From Rhodoferax sp. (GTDB taxonomy: Bacteria > Pseudomonadota > Gammaproteobacteria > Burkholderiales > Burkholderiaceae_C), in the NCBI GenBank assembly GCA_025358555.1, contig JANYJD010000034.1, forward strand, positions 1-37,121: a stretch of 37,121 bases of DNA, given 5' to 3'. The position numbers and the translations under genes were made by a program. This document shows positions 7,260 to 16,748 of this stretch, one piece after another (the first letter of the stretch is position 1; each line of letters begins with the position of its first letter). The notes under the pieces were generated by a model. That model ran no database searches and was not told where the DNA came from. It saw only the letters and a program-made list of their open reading frames with translations.

Positions 7260-8987
7260 TCAAAAGGGCTTGATTCGCGCCACCAGCACCGCCGCCTGCC
7301 CGGCATCCAACGCCGCAAGGCAGCGCGCAATGGCGGCTTCAAGATCCTGCGGCTCACGCACGGTTTCGCCATGCGCGCCAAAAGCCTGCGCCACCTGGGC
7401 GAAGTCTCGCTTGGCACCGCCCAGCCGCGCCTGAAACTGCTGCGACTGCGCAGCTGCACCTACGGGGTAGACCCGCAGCGTGGCTTCCTTCACCGCCTGC
7501 CAGCCGCCGTTGTCCAGCACCAACGTGAAAATCGGCAAGCGGTACTGCTGGGCCACGGCATAGACCGACGTGGGCGTGCTGAAATGAAAGCCGCCATCGC
7601 CCACGATCTGGATCACGCGCTGCTGCGGGCGCGCCAGCCGGGCGCCCAGCGCCATGCCGCCGCTGTAGCCCAGGCCACCGCCCGCGCTGGACAAGAGCGT
7701 CAAGGGCAAATCGCGCGCAATCTGGTTAAGCACCGCAGGCGCATTGCGAATTGCCTCGTTGACCACAATGTCGTCTTCCCGCAGGGCGCGGCTGAGCAGG
7801 GCGCACACGTGGGCCGCCGACAGCGCATCGGCGCTGCCTGCATCTTCAGCAGCTTGCGCGGCAGCGGCGATGCGGCGCGCTTTTTTTGCGGCCAGTTCAT
7901 CCAGCCGTGCCGCCACTTTGCCATCGAAGCCAGGCATGCCTGCACGGCGCGCGTTGACGGCGTCCAGCACGTCAGCCAGCGCTGTGGCGCAGTCCACTGA
8001 ATGGCGCTGGTGCGACGGGAAGCCCCACATGGGGAAGTCTTTTTTGAGCGCGTCAACATCCAGCAAGGTCCAGTGGGTGGCGGGGTTGTGGCTGCCGGGC
8101 TTGGGCAGCCATGGCACATCGACGTCCAGCAAGAGGCCCGCATCAGCCTGTAGCAACGCCACGCTGGCGTCAAACCCGGCAAAGCACGGCGAGCTGCGCG
8201 GCATGCATAGGTATGTCGGCGACGACTCGTACACGGCGATGCCGCAGGCCCGCGCCAACGCATCCAGCACGGGCACTGCGGCGGGGTTGCGGCCCAGGTA
8301 GGAGGTGATGGCTATCGGGCTCTTCGCATGCATCAGGCGTTCGGCAATCGCATCGGCCTGGCCCCGCGCGAGGCCAGGTGCTTGCACCGGGCCATACTGC
8401 GCCTCGTCATAGCTGCGAATCGCATCGGCGTGCCACGACTCGGCCAGCGTCTCGCGCGGCAAGGTCATGAAGGCTGGGCCGCGCGGCTCGCTGTGCATGA
8501 CAGTGTGCGCGCGGCGCAGCGCTTCTTTCACCACCACACCGCTGGGCAAGTTGTATTCCCACTTGACATAAGGGCGCACCAGGCTCGCCATGTCAAACGG
8601 GTCTTGCACAAAATGCACATAGTTGTCACGGGAACCCGGCAGCTCGCCATGCAAGGTGTGCGGTGCCTTGCCCGCCATCAGCAGCACCGGCAGGCGGCTG
8701 CGAAACAGGTTGTGCATGCCCATGGCGGCATTGGCCGTGCCCGCGTCCACATGCACCAGCACCGCCTGGCCGCGCCCGGTCATGGCCGCATAGGCGCCGG
8801 CCATGTGGATGGCCACGTTTTCGTGCGGGCAAAGAATCGGCGTGGGGTAGCTGCGCCCAGCCTGCTGCCAGCGCGCCATTTCCTCGATGATTGAGGCGTG
8901 ATCGGTGCCCAGGTTGCAAAACAGGTGCTCTATGCCCAGCTCGACCAGGCCTTCGAGGAAATAGTGGGCTGTGGTGTGGGTGGTCAT
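7260..8987 (-). CDS. Thiamine diphosphate-dependent enzyme (acetolactate synthase/decarboxylase-like)
   Basis: 575 residues from ATG at 8987; the frame is open further upstream but that part (rich in R and P) is not family-like. The N-terminal PYR domain contains the catalytic glutamate region PHENVAIHMAGAYAAM (E56). A central DHAP-type domain follows, and the C-terminal PP domain carries the ThDP/Mg motif VGDGGFHF at about 463 with DNGGW about 30 residues later; the asparagine ligand is kept although the usual NN pair is DN. Length and order fit the acetolactate synthase / benzoylformate decarboxylase superfamily, and the annotation 'thiamine pyrophosphate-requiring protein' is as far as sequence alone allows. 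It likely decarboxylates or ligates a 2-oxo acid. It shares an operon with the downstream Bug protein. Upstream lies the debris of a PIN-like gene, so the start lies close to a recombination scar. Confidence 0.85.
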   Translation of the reverse strand: MTTHTTAHYFLEGLVELGIEHLFCNLGTDHASIIEEMARWQQAGRSYPTPILCPHENVAIHMAGAYAAMTGRGQAVLVHVDAGTANAAMGMHNLFRSRLPVLLMAGKAPHTLHGELPGSRDNYVHFVQDPFDMASLVRPYVKWEYNLPSGVVVKEALRRAHTVMHSEPRGPAFMTLPRETLAESWHADAIRSYDEAQYGPVQAPGLARGQADAIAERLMHAKSPIAITSYLGRNPAAVPVLDALARACGIAVYESSPTYLCMPRSSPCFAGFDASVALLQADAGLLLDVDVPWLPKPGSHNPATHWTLLDVDALKKDFPMWGFPSHQRHSVDCATALADVLDAVNARRAGMPGFDGKVAARLDELAAKKARRIAAAAQAAEDAGSADALSAAHVCALLSRALREDDIVVNEAIRNAPAVLNQIARDLPLTLLSSAGGGLGYSGGMALGARLARPQQRVIQIVGDGGFHFSTPTSVYAVAQQYRLPIFTLVLDNGGWQAVKEATLRVYPVGAAAQSQQFQARLGGAKRDFAQVAQAFGAHGETVREPQDLEAAIARCLAALDAGQAAVLVARIKPF

Positions 8988-9036
8988 GGTGGGTGCAGGG
9001 CGGATTGAGTGCGTTTGGAGGCATTCGGGAACTGGT

Positions 9037-9246
9037 CTAGCCGTGATTCGACCACAAAGCTGTTGCAACGGGGCCAACGCACACCGCATCAGTCGCGGCC
9101 CGCTGCAGTGCGGCGGCAGTTTCGAACGTCACTTTTGTCTGGGTCGCGCCCACGAACACAATCACCTTGAAGTGTTCCGCATCGAGAATGCAGAGCGCAT
9201 CGGGCTAGACGTTCTCGTAGTCAATAAGCACATAGTTCGTCCGCAT
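9037..9246 (-). pseudogene. N-terminal remnant of a PIN-like domain protein
   Basis: From ATG at 9246 (preceded by an AAGGGAA-type site) the frame reads MRTNYVLIDYENV, then TAG at 9205-9207 where the family has CAG (Gln). It then continues as PDALCILDAEHFKVIVFVG and TQTKVTFETAAALQR before family resemblance ends near 9095. This is the start of the roughly 200-250 residue PIN-like proteins beginning M(R/K)TNYVLIDYENVQP that I know from proteobacteria; the conserved acidic residues DYEN are present. The gene is thus broken twice: a nonsense change at codon 14 and loss of about three quarters of the 3' end next to the ThDP-enzyme gene. Recognition is from memory, so the family name needs a search; the internal stop is certain. 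Confidence 0.65.
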
Positions 9247-9434
9247 TCCCGTTCCCTTGTGTAATCTTTGCCTCGCAGCGCTATGTGCGCCTGTCCCGCA
9301 GAGATTATCTTGGCGTTGGGGTCGCTGGGAACGCCAACGCTGCGGGCAACAGCCCAGGCGGCAATACAGCGGGGAATGCTGCTGCAACGGGCGCTGCTGC
9401 ATTAAAGGCATAATTTCGAAAGAAAAGCACTTAT
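9247..9434. other. Spacer without an intact gene
   Basis: Together with the PIN remnant and repeat copy C, this leaves about 525 bp between intact genes. One plus-strand frame ends at the TAA at 9411-9413 with a Gly/Ala/Asn-rich stretch of loosely 4-residue period (GNAN, AAGN, NTAG, NAAA). It has no plausible start, and I do not call it a gene. Confidence 0.4.
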
Positions 9435-9492
9435 GCTATTAACAACGTAGCTAATTATACACGCTAGACAAGGGCTACAGCCCGATTTGATC
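9435..9492 (+). repeat. Dispersed AT-rich repeat, copy C (upstream of rubredoxin)
   Basis: Core 9448-9477 fits TAGCT-N14-GAC-N3-GGCTA exactly, with GCTA at the standard upstream distance and CAGCCCGATTTGAT downstream. It ends about 20 bp before the rubredoxin start and may form part of its leader. Confidence 0.8.
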
Positions 9493-9512
9493 ATTTTTTT
9501 ACGGGAAATCAC

Positions 9513-9677
9513 ATGAAAACCTACCTTTGCATTGTTTGCGGCTTCATTTACGACGAGGCCGAGGGCCGCCCGGACGACGGCCTGGCCCCTGGCACCAAAT
9601 GGGCCGACGTGCCTGCGGGCTGGTCCTGCCCGGATTGCGGCGTGGCCAAGGCCGACTTTGAGGCGGTCGAGATCTAA
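9513..9677 (+). CDS. Rubredoxin
   Basis: 54 residues, the normal rubredoxin length. Two CxxC(G) knuckles bind one iron: CIVCG (C6, C9) and CPDCG (C39, C42), with the family signature [16 protein letters not shown] and the aromatic core residues Y4, W30 and W37. It is a small cytosolic one-electron carrier that typically serves rubredoxin-dependent hydroxylases, oxidases or peroxide/NO-detoxifying enzymes; no partner gene is adjacent. A Shine-Dalgarno-like GGGAA lies about seven bases before the ATG. It converges with the DUF2239 gene, the two stops being 17 bp apart. The identification is secure; the partner is unknown. Confidence 0.95.
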   Translation: MKTYLCIVCGFIYDEAEGRPDDGLAPGTKWADVPAGWSCPDCGVAKADFEAVEI

Positions 9678-9694
9678 GCCGAGGTCGCTCGAAT

Positions 9695-10399
9695 TCACGC
9701 CAAGGAAAAAGCGTCTGCAAGGATCTTTTTCAGGTGGGTTTGCACATCCGTCGGCCAGCGTGCAATCTGCGCGTCAAACGCAACCGTGTCTGCGGCGAAC
9801 AGCGCCCGGCTGGCTTCCTCAAAACCCGGCTCATGCCCTGCGATGGTGGCCATGAATTTGTAGCCTGCGGCGCTACTTTGCCGCACGCGGTCTTGCATGG
9901 CAGACGCGCGGCTGGCCACCTCCACCAGTTTGCGCAAGGCCACCGAGGCCCCGCCGGTTTGCTGGCCCAACCAGTCCCAATGGCGCGGCAGCAAGGTCAC
10001 CTCGCGCGCCACCACGCCCAGCCGGGGGCGACCCGGGCCGCGCGGTGCGTTGGCGGTGATATTCGAGCTGATACCGGGGCTGATGTTCGCGTCAACATTG
10101 GCGCTGGCAGCCGGGTCAATTGCGACCGGCATCGCGACATCCGGGCCGTGTCTCTCATGCCGCTCCAGACCCTGGGCTCGCACAGCCAAGCGGGCAGCAA
10201 ATTTGCCGCAGGAGCCACGCCAGTCCAACTCGATCACCTCGCCGGTGGCATCCTCAAAGATCAAAACAGGCTGCGGCGCGCTGTTGGCCGCAGCTTGGTC
10301 CACTGCAATTTTTGCGATGAAGGCAACGTCGTTCAGCGCGCCTGCGGCAATGCGGTGGCCGCCTTCAAACGCGGTGCAAGGGGTATTGAGCCAGGTCAT
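9695..10399 (-). CDS. DUF2239 family protein
   Basis: 234 residues. The N-terminus (FEGGHRIAAGALNDVAFIAK, then LIFEDATGEVIELDWRG) and the C-terminal core (GPGRPRLGVVAREVTLLPRHWDWLGQQ, then GGASVALRKLVEVA) are the conserved blocks of DUF2239, which has no known function. The PGRPRLGVVAREVTLLP part resembles the linker of MucR/YjhX-like or transcription-related small proteins, but I draw no functional conclusion. Between the blocks lies a degenerate tandem of five 4-residue units (ASAN, VDAN, ISPG, ISSN, ITAN; residues 98-117) that looks like an expansion. No signal peptide. A long inverted repeat starts 4 bp upstream of the start codon and probably controls this gene. Confidence 0.85.
   Translation of the reverse strand: MTWLNTPCTAFEGGHRIAAGALNDVAFIAKIAVDQAAANSAPQPVLIFEDATGEVIELDWRGSCGKFAARLAVRAQGLERHERHGPDVAMPVAIDPAASANVDANISPGISSNITANAPRGPGRPRLGVVAREVTLLPRHWDWLGQQTGGASVALRKLVEVASRASAMQDRVRQSSAAGYKFMATIAGHEPGFEEASRALFAADTVAFDAQIARWPTDVQTHLKKILADAFSLA
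10049..10108 (-). repeat. Five degenerate 12-bp repeats inside DUF2239 gene
   Basis: Five consecutive 12-bp units encode ASAN-VDAN-ISPG-ISSN-ITAN. The units differ at many positions but keep the period and the final Asn/Gly. They lie in the linker before the PGRPRLG block. Confidence 0.7.
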
Positions 10400-10402
10400 A
10401 AA

Positions 10403-10442
10403 TTTATCCGGGTAAATTAGAAATTCACTCTACCCGGATAAA
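10403..10442. promoter_or_regulatory. Candidate operator: perfect 12-bp inverted repeat upstream of DUF2239
   Basis: TTTATCCGGGTA at 10403-10414 is exactly mirrored by TACCCGGATAAA at 10431-10442, separated by 16 bp. Each arm is itself a near-palindrome (TATCC/GGGTA), so this looks like two dimer sites 28 bp apart centre to centre. It begins 4 bp upstream of the DUF2239 start codon, where it would block transcription or initiation. The regulator is unknown and not adjacent. Confidence 0.65.
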
Positions 10443-10489
10443 ACTACCTATTTTCTAAGGCGACTCGGATTTGGCGATTCAAGGCAAGT

Positions 10490-10548
10490 ACTACATGTTT
10501 AATAGCTAACTATGCACATAGGACGAGGGCTACAAGCCAGTTTAATAG
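10490..10548 (+). repeat. Dispersed AT-rich repeat, copy D
   Basis: Core 10503-10532 fits TAGCT-N14-GAC-N3-GGCTA exactly, with ACTA at the standard upstream distance and CAAGCCAGTTTAAT downstream. It is intergenic, between DUF2239 and the histidine-phosphatase gene. Confidence 0.8.
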
Positions 10549-10647
10549 TATTTTTATGGAACTAATATAAAGGCATACGGTCCAATGCCGCAGATGTCCT
10601 GCTTCACCACGTCTGCACTTTCCCGCTTGCTTTAAAAAGGAATCCTG

Positions 10648-11367
10648 ATGCGCCCGTCTTTCGTCAACAACTTCAATGACCATGTTCCCCGTCGCGCAGC
10701 CCTTCTGCTGGCCGCAAGCCTGCTCGCCGCCTGCACCAGCAAGACCCAGGTGCCCTGGGCGGCGCAATCGAGCTTTGGCCCGCCGCCGGCCAGCAGCAAC
10801 CCCGAACCGCTGGTCAAGGGCCCGCAGGCGATTGCGGCGCTGCTGGCGCGCGGCGGCTACGTGATCTACATGCGCCATGGCCGCACGCAGTACGACCAGA
10901 TTGAGCTGGAGCGCACCAACCGACAGAACGGCAGCTTCAGCCTGGACCGCTGCGAGACGCAACACCAGCTGTCAGAGGAAGGGCGGGCAGAAATGAAAGC
11001 CACGGGCGAGCAGTTTCGCGCAGCGCGCATTCCGCTGGACAAGGCCTTCAGCAGCCGCTATTGCCGCGCCACACAGTCGGCGGCGTTTTTTGTGGACGGT
11101 GCAGAGCCCACGCAGAGCCTGTCGGGCGAGGGCGAAGTGGGCTTGAACCCGGCCAACAAACCGCGCACCATCGCCTTCCTTTCGCAAGTGCCCGCACCAG
11201 GCAAAAACACCTACATGATGGCGCACGGCGGCGTCTTCTGGGAGGCCACCGGCTTTGTGATTCAGGAGGGCAACGCCGTGGTGCTGGACCCCAGAAACCT
11301 CCAAGTCATCATGGCGCGAATTGGCCCGCAGGAGTGGGGCAGCATCGCGCAGGCGCGCCAGCCGTAG
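10648..11367 (+). CDS. Histidine phosphatase (phosphoglycerate mutase-like) lipoprotein
   Basis: 239 residues from ATG preceded by AAGGA at six bases. The N-terminus is a lipoprotein signal peptide with lipobox LAAC (C29), so the enzyme is probably tethered in the periplasm. The catalytic RHG motif is at 76-78 (YVIYMRHGRT), an internal SSRYCRATQSA follows the usual arginine position, and the second catalytic histidine lies in YMMAHGG. This set defines branch-type histidine phosphatases acting through a phospho-histidine. The periplasmic form and SixA-like size suggest a phosphomonoester or phosphoprotein substrate, not glycolytic phosphoglycerate. It stands alone between DUF2239 and maeB with its own leader. 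The fold is secure; the substrate is unknown. Confidence 0.88.
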   Translation: MRPSFVNNFNDHVPRRAALLLAASLLAACTSKTQVPWAAQSSFGPPPASSNPEPLVKGPQAIAALLARGGYVIYMRHGRTQYDQIELERTNRQNGSFSLDRCETQHQLSEEGRAEMKATGEQFRAARIPLDKAFSSRYCRATQSAAFFVDGAEPTQSLSGEGEVGLNPANKPRTIAFLSQVPAPGKNTYMMAHGGVFWEATGFVIQEGNAVVLDPRNLQVIMARIGPQEWGSIAQARQP

Positions 11368-11481
11368 ACTCATCGGCGAGCCATCGGCAACGCATTTCGC
11401 ACGGATCGGCTACAGATCAGCAAAGCGTTGGCAGCGCATCGCCTACGCAGTTTCCCCGCTCTGGCGCACAACCCGAAAGCC

Positions 11482-11530
11482 TACAATCGCGCCCCACACA
11501 AGCGCCAGTGGGCCGGCCTTTTTCGGTCAT
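11482..11530 (+). promoter_or_regulatory. Candidate maeB promoter and leader hairpin
   Basis: A good -10 hexamer, TACAAT (11482-11487), has only a weak -35. The leader then holds GCCCCAC and GTGGGCC arms (one mismatch) followed by GGCCTTTTT. This could be the terminator of the upstream lipoprotein gene or a leader attenuator for maeB. An AAGGAG site precedes the maeB ATG. Confidence 0.4.
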
Positions 11531-11553
11531 ACTGGCATTAGAAGGAGACGAGC

Positions 11554-13851
<2,298 letters not shown>

Positions 13852-13857
13852 TAGCCA

Positions 13858-13886
13858 GGCAAAAAGCAAGCGCTAACTTTTTGGCC
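13858..13886 (+). terminator. Weak hairpin after maeB
   Basis: GGCAAAAAG and CTTTTTGGCC pair with one bulge, seven bases after the maeB stop. There is no following U-run, so it may be a processing or stabilising structure and not a true intrinsic terminator. Confidence 0.3.
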
Positions 13887-14062
13887 TTAAATTGGCCAAT
13901 GGCATGCTCGGATTTTGGGCAACCCCTTGCGCTTTTGGCGCAAATGCGCGACACTATGGCGCTTGGTGCTTTCGGGTTTACCCGGAGGCTTTTGAGTTGT
14001 GTGTTTGTGGTGCGTCAGTTCGTCAGCAAAACGCGCGTCAATCCCTTAGCAAGTTTGTCACC

Positions 14063-14458
14063 ATGGTTATCCCTAAAGCCTTGTCCAAGTTAGCGCTTAC
14101 TGGCTATTTGCTGGGGGCCTTGTGCTTTCCGATGGCGGCCCAGGCCAGAACGGCGGCTCCAGTTGAAAGCGCGTCGGTGGTGGCTGTCTCGGAAATGCCG
14201 AGGCAGGGCGCGGAAACTTACGAGCGAATTCTTCAGGGCGGCCCGTTTGCCTATGAAAAAGATGGGGTCGTTTTCGGCAACCGTGAGCGCTTGCTCCCGC
14301 AGCAAAAACGGGGCTACTACCGCGAATATACCGTCAAGACGCCCGGCTCCCGTGACCGGGGAACCCGGCGGATTATTTGTGGGGGTCAACCCAGAACGCC
14401 TGACACCTGTTACTACACGGCCGATCATTATGGGAGCTTCCGCAAGATCGTGCCATAA
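14063..14458 (+). CDS. Secreted guanyl-type ribonuclease (N1/T1/barnase family)
   Basis: 131 residues from the ATG at 14063, where a clean Sec signal peptide starts (MVIPKALSKLALTGYLL to AAQA); the frame is open further upstream but without a leader-like sequence. The mature part is short, as in microbial guanyl-specific ribonucleases, with the family blocks GGPFAYEKDGVVFGNRE, LPQQKRGYYREYTVKTPG (catalytic Glu in YREYTVKTP) and the terminal DTCYYTADHYGSFRKI (catalytic His). It would cleave RNA after G outside the cytoplasm. The next gene encodes a barstar-type inhibitor, which protects the producer before export. Such pairs are common in Burkholderiales; scavenging or antagonism are both possible roles. 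Confidence 0.9.
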   Translation: MVIPKALSKLALTGYLLGALCFPMAAQARTAAPVESASVVAVSEMPRQGAETYERILQGGPFAYEKDGVVFGNRERLLPQQKRGYYREYTVKTPGSRDRGTRRIICGGQPRTPDTCYYTADHYGSFRKIVP

Positions 14459-14492
14459 CGTTCCAGCCATGGCCAGCCCATGCTTGGGTGTT

Positions 14493-14540
14493 GTTTTTGG
14501 TTGTGTTTTTAATACTGTTTTTAGTATTGTTTTTTTATTC
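14493..14540. repeat. Four degenerate 12-bp tandem repeats between RNase and barstar genes
   Basis: GTTTTTGGTTGT, GTTTTTAATACT, GTTTTTAGTATT and GTTTTTTTATTC follow each other without gaps in the 105-bp spacer. The T-tracts could also weaken transcription between toxin and inhibitor. Confidence 0.75.
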
Positions 14541-14563
14541 TAGAAAGTGAAGCAGGAGTGAAT

Positions 14564-15055
14564 ATGCCTCTTCGAATCCAAACTGACGCAGCACGTACGG
14601 GTGCAGCGGAAACCCAAATGCGCCATGCGGCGCAAACGCCGCCTCGCGCAAGCCTGGAAGCACCGCTCAAGGGCGTGCGGACCAACATCGTCCAGTCGAT
14701 CCGTGCCTTCCGGGTGCAGGACTTGCAAGACGCCGCGCAAAATCTCGGGCAACATTTCCTGTACGCCAACCTGGCCAATGCACAGACCAAGCAGGACGTG
14801 CTGGACCTGATTGCACAGCAGTTCACGCTGCCGCTGCATGTGGGCAAAAACTTCGACGCGCTTTACGACAGCATGACCGATCCGCTGCACAAGTCGGGTC
14901 CGCAGCCTGGCTTCATCGTGGTGCTGGAGCACGTTCCGGCCAACGGCAAGTTCGACAAGGAAGCGCGCGAGCAGTTGCTGGATATTTTCCGCGATGCCGC
15001 CGATTACTGGGGAGACCGGAAGATCCCGTTCCGATGCTTCTATTCTTTTCTGTAG
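14564..15055 (+). CDS. Barstar-family ribonuclease inhibitor
   Basis: 163 residues. ATG at 14564 is preferred because AGGAG (14554-14558) lies six bases upstream; the in-frame GTG at 14558 overlaps that site. The C-terminal 90 residues are barstar-like: LYANLANAQTKQDVLDLIAQ, FTLPLHVGKNFDALYDSMTD (helix that plugs the RNase active site) and DYWGDRKIPFRCFYSF. The N-terminal 70 residues are an extension rich in Ala, Arg and Thr that classical barstar (about 90 residues) lacks. No signal peptide, so it acts in the cytoplasm as the immunity partner of the preceding ribonuclease. A perfect hairpin begins at the last base of the stop codon. Confidence 0.9.
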   Translation: MPLRIQTDAARTGAAETQMRHAAQTPPRASLEAPLKGVRTNIVQSIRAFRVQDLQDAAQNLGQHFLYANLANAQTKQDVLDLIAQQFTLPLHVGKNFDALYDSMTDPLHKSGPQPGFIVVLEHVPANGKFDKEAREQLLDIFRDAADYWGDRKIPFRCFYSFL

Positions 15056-15089
15056 CCCGTTCTGCACACACCAGCCAAGCAGAACGGGC
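15055..15089 (+). terminator. Perfect 11-bp hairpin at the barstar stop
   Basis: GCCCGTTCTGC (15055-15065) and GCAGAACGGGC (15079-15089) are exact reverse complements with a 13-nt loop. No U-run follows, so intrinsic termination is uncertain; a structural mRNA end is likely. The 309 bp from here to 15364 hold no gene I can support. Confidence 0.5.
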
Positions 15090-15256
15090 GAAAGAGGCAA
15101 ACAGCGAAACCCCCGGCGGCGATCCAATCACAGGCATTGAGTTGCCCGTGGACACCCATGAAAAGATGCCCACCGACAAGTTGCTTGACGTGTCAGCATT
15201 TGCGCTGCGGATGAGCAGCCCGTTCAACTCGGGCTACTGGCTGGCCGCAGCCTGAC

Positions 15257-15291
15257 TTTCATGAATCCCGGGCACCGCCCGGATCATGAAA
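15257..15291 (+). other. Stem-loop upstream of the aldolase gene
   Basis: TTTCATGAATCCCGGGC (15257-15273) pairs with GCCCGGATCATGAAA (15277-15291) over 15 bp with two single-base bulges and a tiny loop. It lies 74 bp before the aldolase ATG and could act as a terminator or leader structure. Confidence 0.45.
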
Positions 15292-15364
15292 CGAGGCAGC
15301 GGGCAAGCGCAAGAGTTGGCGCATCAGAAAGGGCAGCGTCTGGCTGCGAAACCGGAGAAGCCCC

Positions 15365-16123
15365 ATGAAAATCCCATCCCTTAAATAAGTTGTCAGCGCC
15401 GAAGAATGGCAATTGCGCGTTGACCTGGCCGCCGCCTACCGCCTCGTCGCGGCCTATGGCTGGAGCGACCTGATCTTCACCCACATCTCGGCGCGCATCC
15501 CCGGGCCGGAGCATCACTTTCTAATCAACCCCTACGGCCTGATGTTTGACGAGATCACCGCCAGCAGCCTGATCAAAATCGACCAAAGCTGCAAAAAACT
15601 CAGTGATTCGCCCTACCCGGTTAATCCGGCGGGTTTCACCATTCACAGCTGCATTCACGAGGTGCGTGACGACGTCGGCTGCGTTTTGCACACCCATTCC
15701 CGCGCGGGCGTGGGCGTCAGCGCGCAAAAGGCAGGGCTGCTGCCCGTGAGCCAGCAGTCCACCATCATTCTTTGCAGTCTGGCGTACCACGACTACGAAG
15801 GAATCGCTTTGTATGCCGGGGAGAAACCGCGCCTGCAAGCCAGCCTGGGGCGCGCCAACAACCTGATCTTGCGCAACCACGGCCTGCTGACCGTTGGCCG
15901 CACCATTGCCGACGCCTTCCTGACCATGTATTTTCTGGAAACCGCGTGCCGCATTCAGATTGACGCGCAAGCCGGTGGCGAGCTCAATCTGATTGGCCCC
16001 GCGCCTTTGGAGGCGAATAAAAACGCCATGAAAATGGCCACCGCCGGGCAAAGCGCCGCCGAACTCGCATGGCCCGCGCTGCTGCGCAAGCTGGACCGGG
16101 AGAATCCGGGGTATGCGGCGTGA
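15365..16123 (+). pseudogene. Class II aldolase/adducin family gene with an in-frame stop at codon 8
   Basis: The natural start is ATG at 15365, preceded by GGAG; it reads MKIPSLK, then TAA at 15386-15388, then VVSAEEWQLRVDLAAAYRLV in the same frame, continuing to a normal end at 16123. The rest is intact: WSDLIFTHISARIPG, zinc-site HTHS (VLHTHSRAGVG), LRNHGLLTVGRT and a typical C-terminus. Family members of about 250 residues start M-K-x-P-S-L-K-D/E and run straight through, so one codon has become a stop. Either the gene is dead, or translation restarts weakly at TTG 15413 (lacking only the poorly conserved N-terminus), or the base is an assembly error. Sugar-phosphate or hydroxy-acid substrates are possible. 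No operon partner; repeat copy F follows. Confidence 0.8.
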
Positions 16124-16139
16124 CTGGCCCAGACTTCAA

Positions 16140-16195
16140 ATACTACTATATATAGCTGCCTATAAATACAGGACAGCGGCTAGAGGCATTTTTAC
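16140..16195 (+). repeat. Dispersed AT-rich repeat, copy F
   Basis: Core 16153-16182 keeps TAGCT-N14-GAC-N3-GGCTA exactly, with GAGGC downstream. The upstream CTA block is present but shifted by about two bases. It lies in the 163-bp spacer between the aldolase and cupredoxin genes. Confidence 0.75.
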
Positions 16196-16286
16196 ACTGA
16201 AGCCAGGTAATTTGACTTGCGTAGGCCCACACGCCATTCAGGCTGGCACGTCGGCAGTTTTCTGACTCAAGCCGTCAGTGGCGGCG

Positions 16287-16748
16287 TCAATTCGTCACCA
16301 CAATGCGCCCGCTCATCTCTTCATGGTCGGCACCGCAGAAGTTGTCGCATAAAAAGTCGTAGACGCCCACCTTGTCCGCGTTGATGGCAACGCGCGTCAG
16401 CTTGCCAGGCGGCAAGTCGGCGCGCAAATCCATGTCAGGGATTTTGAAGCCGTGGACGAAATCCACCGACGTGAATTCCAGCACCACTTTCTGCCCTTTT
16501 TTCACGACAATCTCATTGGGCGTGTAGACAAAACGCTTGGCCGTCACCTTGATCACGCGCTCTTTGTTGGCCTTTTTCGCTGGATCAGACTTGGCTTCTT
16601 GCGCCAGCAGCGCGCCGCCCAAGCCCAAGCCACCTGAAAGAAAAGCCGCTGCGAACAATGCGGCGGACCGTGACCGCCACGCCATCGCGCGCTTGACTTC
16701 GCCCAGCCTTGTGGCCAGCACAATGACCCAACTTGCACGCCTCTTCAC
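16287..16748 (-). CDS. Exported cupredoxin with a CuA-type metal site
   Basis: 153 residues from a GTG start that overlaps the stop of the upstream gene (GTGA); an internal ATG at 16685 would give a more normal Sec signal peptide (MAWRSRSAALFAAAFLSGG to LLAQ), and I cannot decide between them. The mature domain is a cupredoxin fold ending in CDNFCGADHEEM: C134, C138, H142 and M145 plus H99 (DFVHGF) match the binuclear CuA pattern C-x3-C-x3-H-x2-M of cytochrome oxidase subunit II and nitrous-oxide reductase. No membrane subunit of either enzyme is nearby. It probably carries electrons in the periplasm, possibly with the cytochrome c of the same operon. The site is clear; the reaction partner is inferred. 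Confidence 0.9.
   Translation of the reverse strand: MKRRASWVIVLATRLGEVKRAMAWRSRSAALFAAAFLSGGLGLGGALLAQEAKSDPAKKANKERVIKVTAKRFVYTPNEIVVKKGQKVVLEFTSVDFVHGFKIPDMDLRADLPPGKLTRVAINADKVGVYDFLCDNFCGADHEEMSGRIVVTN

Noticed and set aside
15034-15255. 73-codon plus-strand frame after barstar
   Set aside because: It begins inside the barstar gene, crosses a perfect hairpin, and shows no signal, domain or ribosome-binding site.
16287-16748. Cytochrome oxidase subunit II
   Set aside because: The CuA motif is present, but the two membrane helices of subunit II and any subunit I or III gene are missing; the protein is a small exported cupredoxin.
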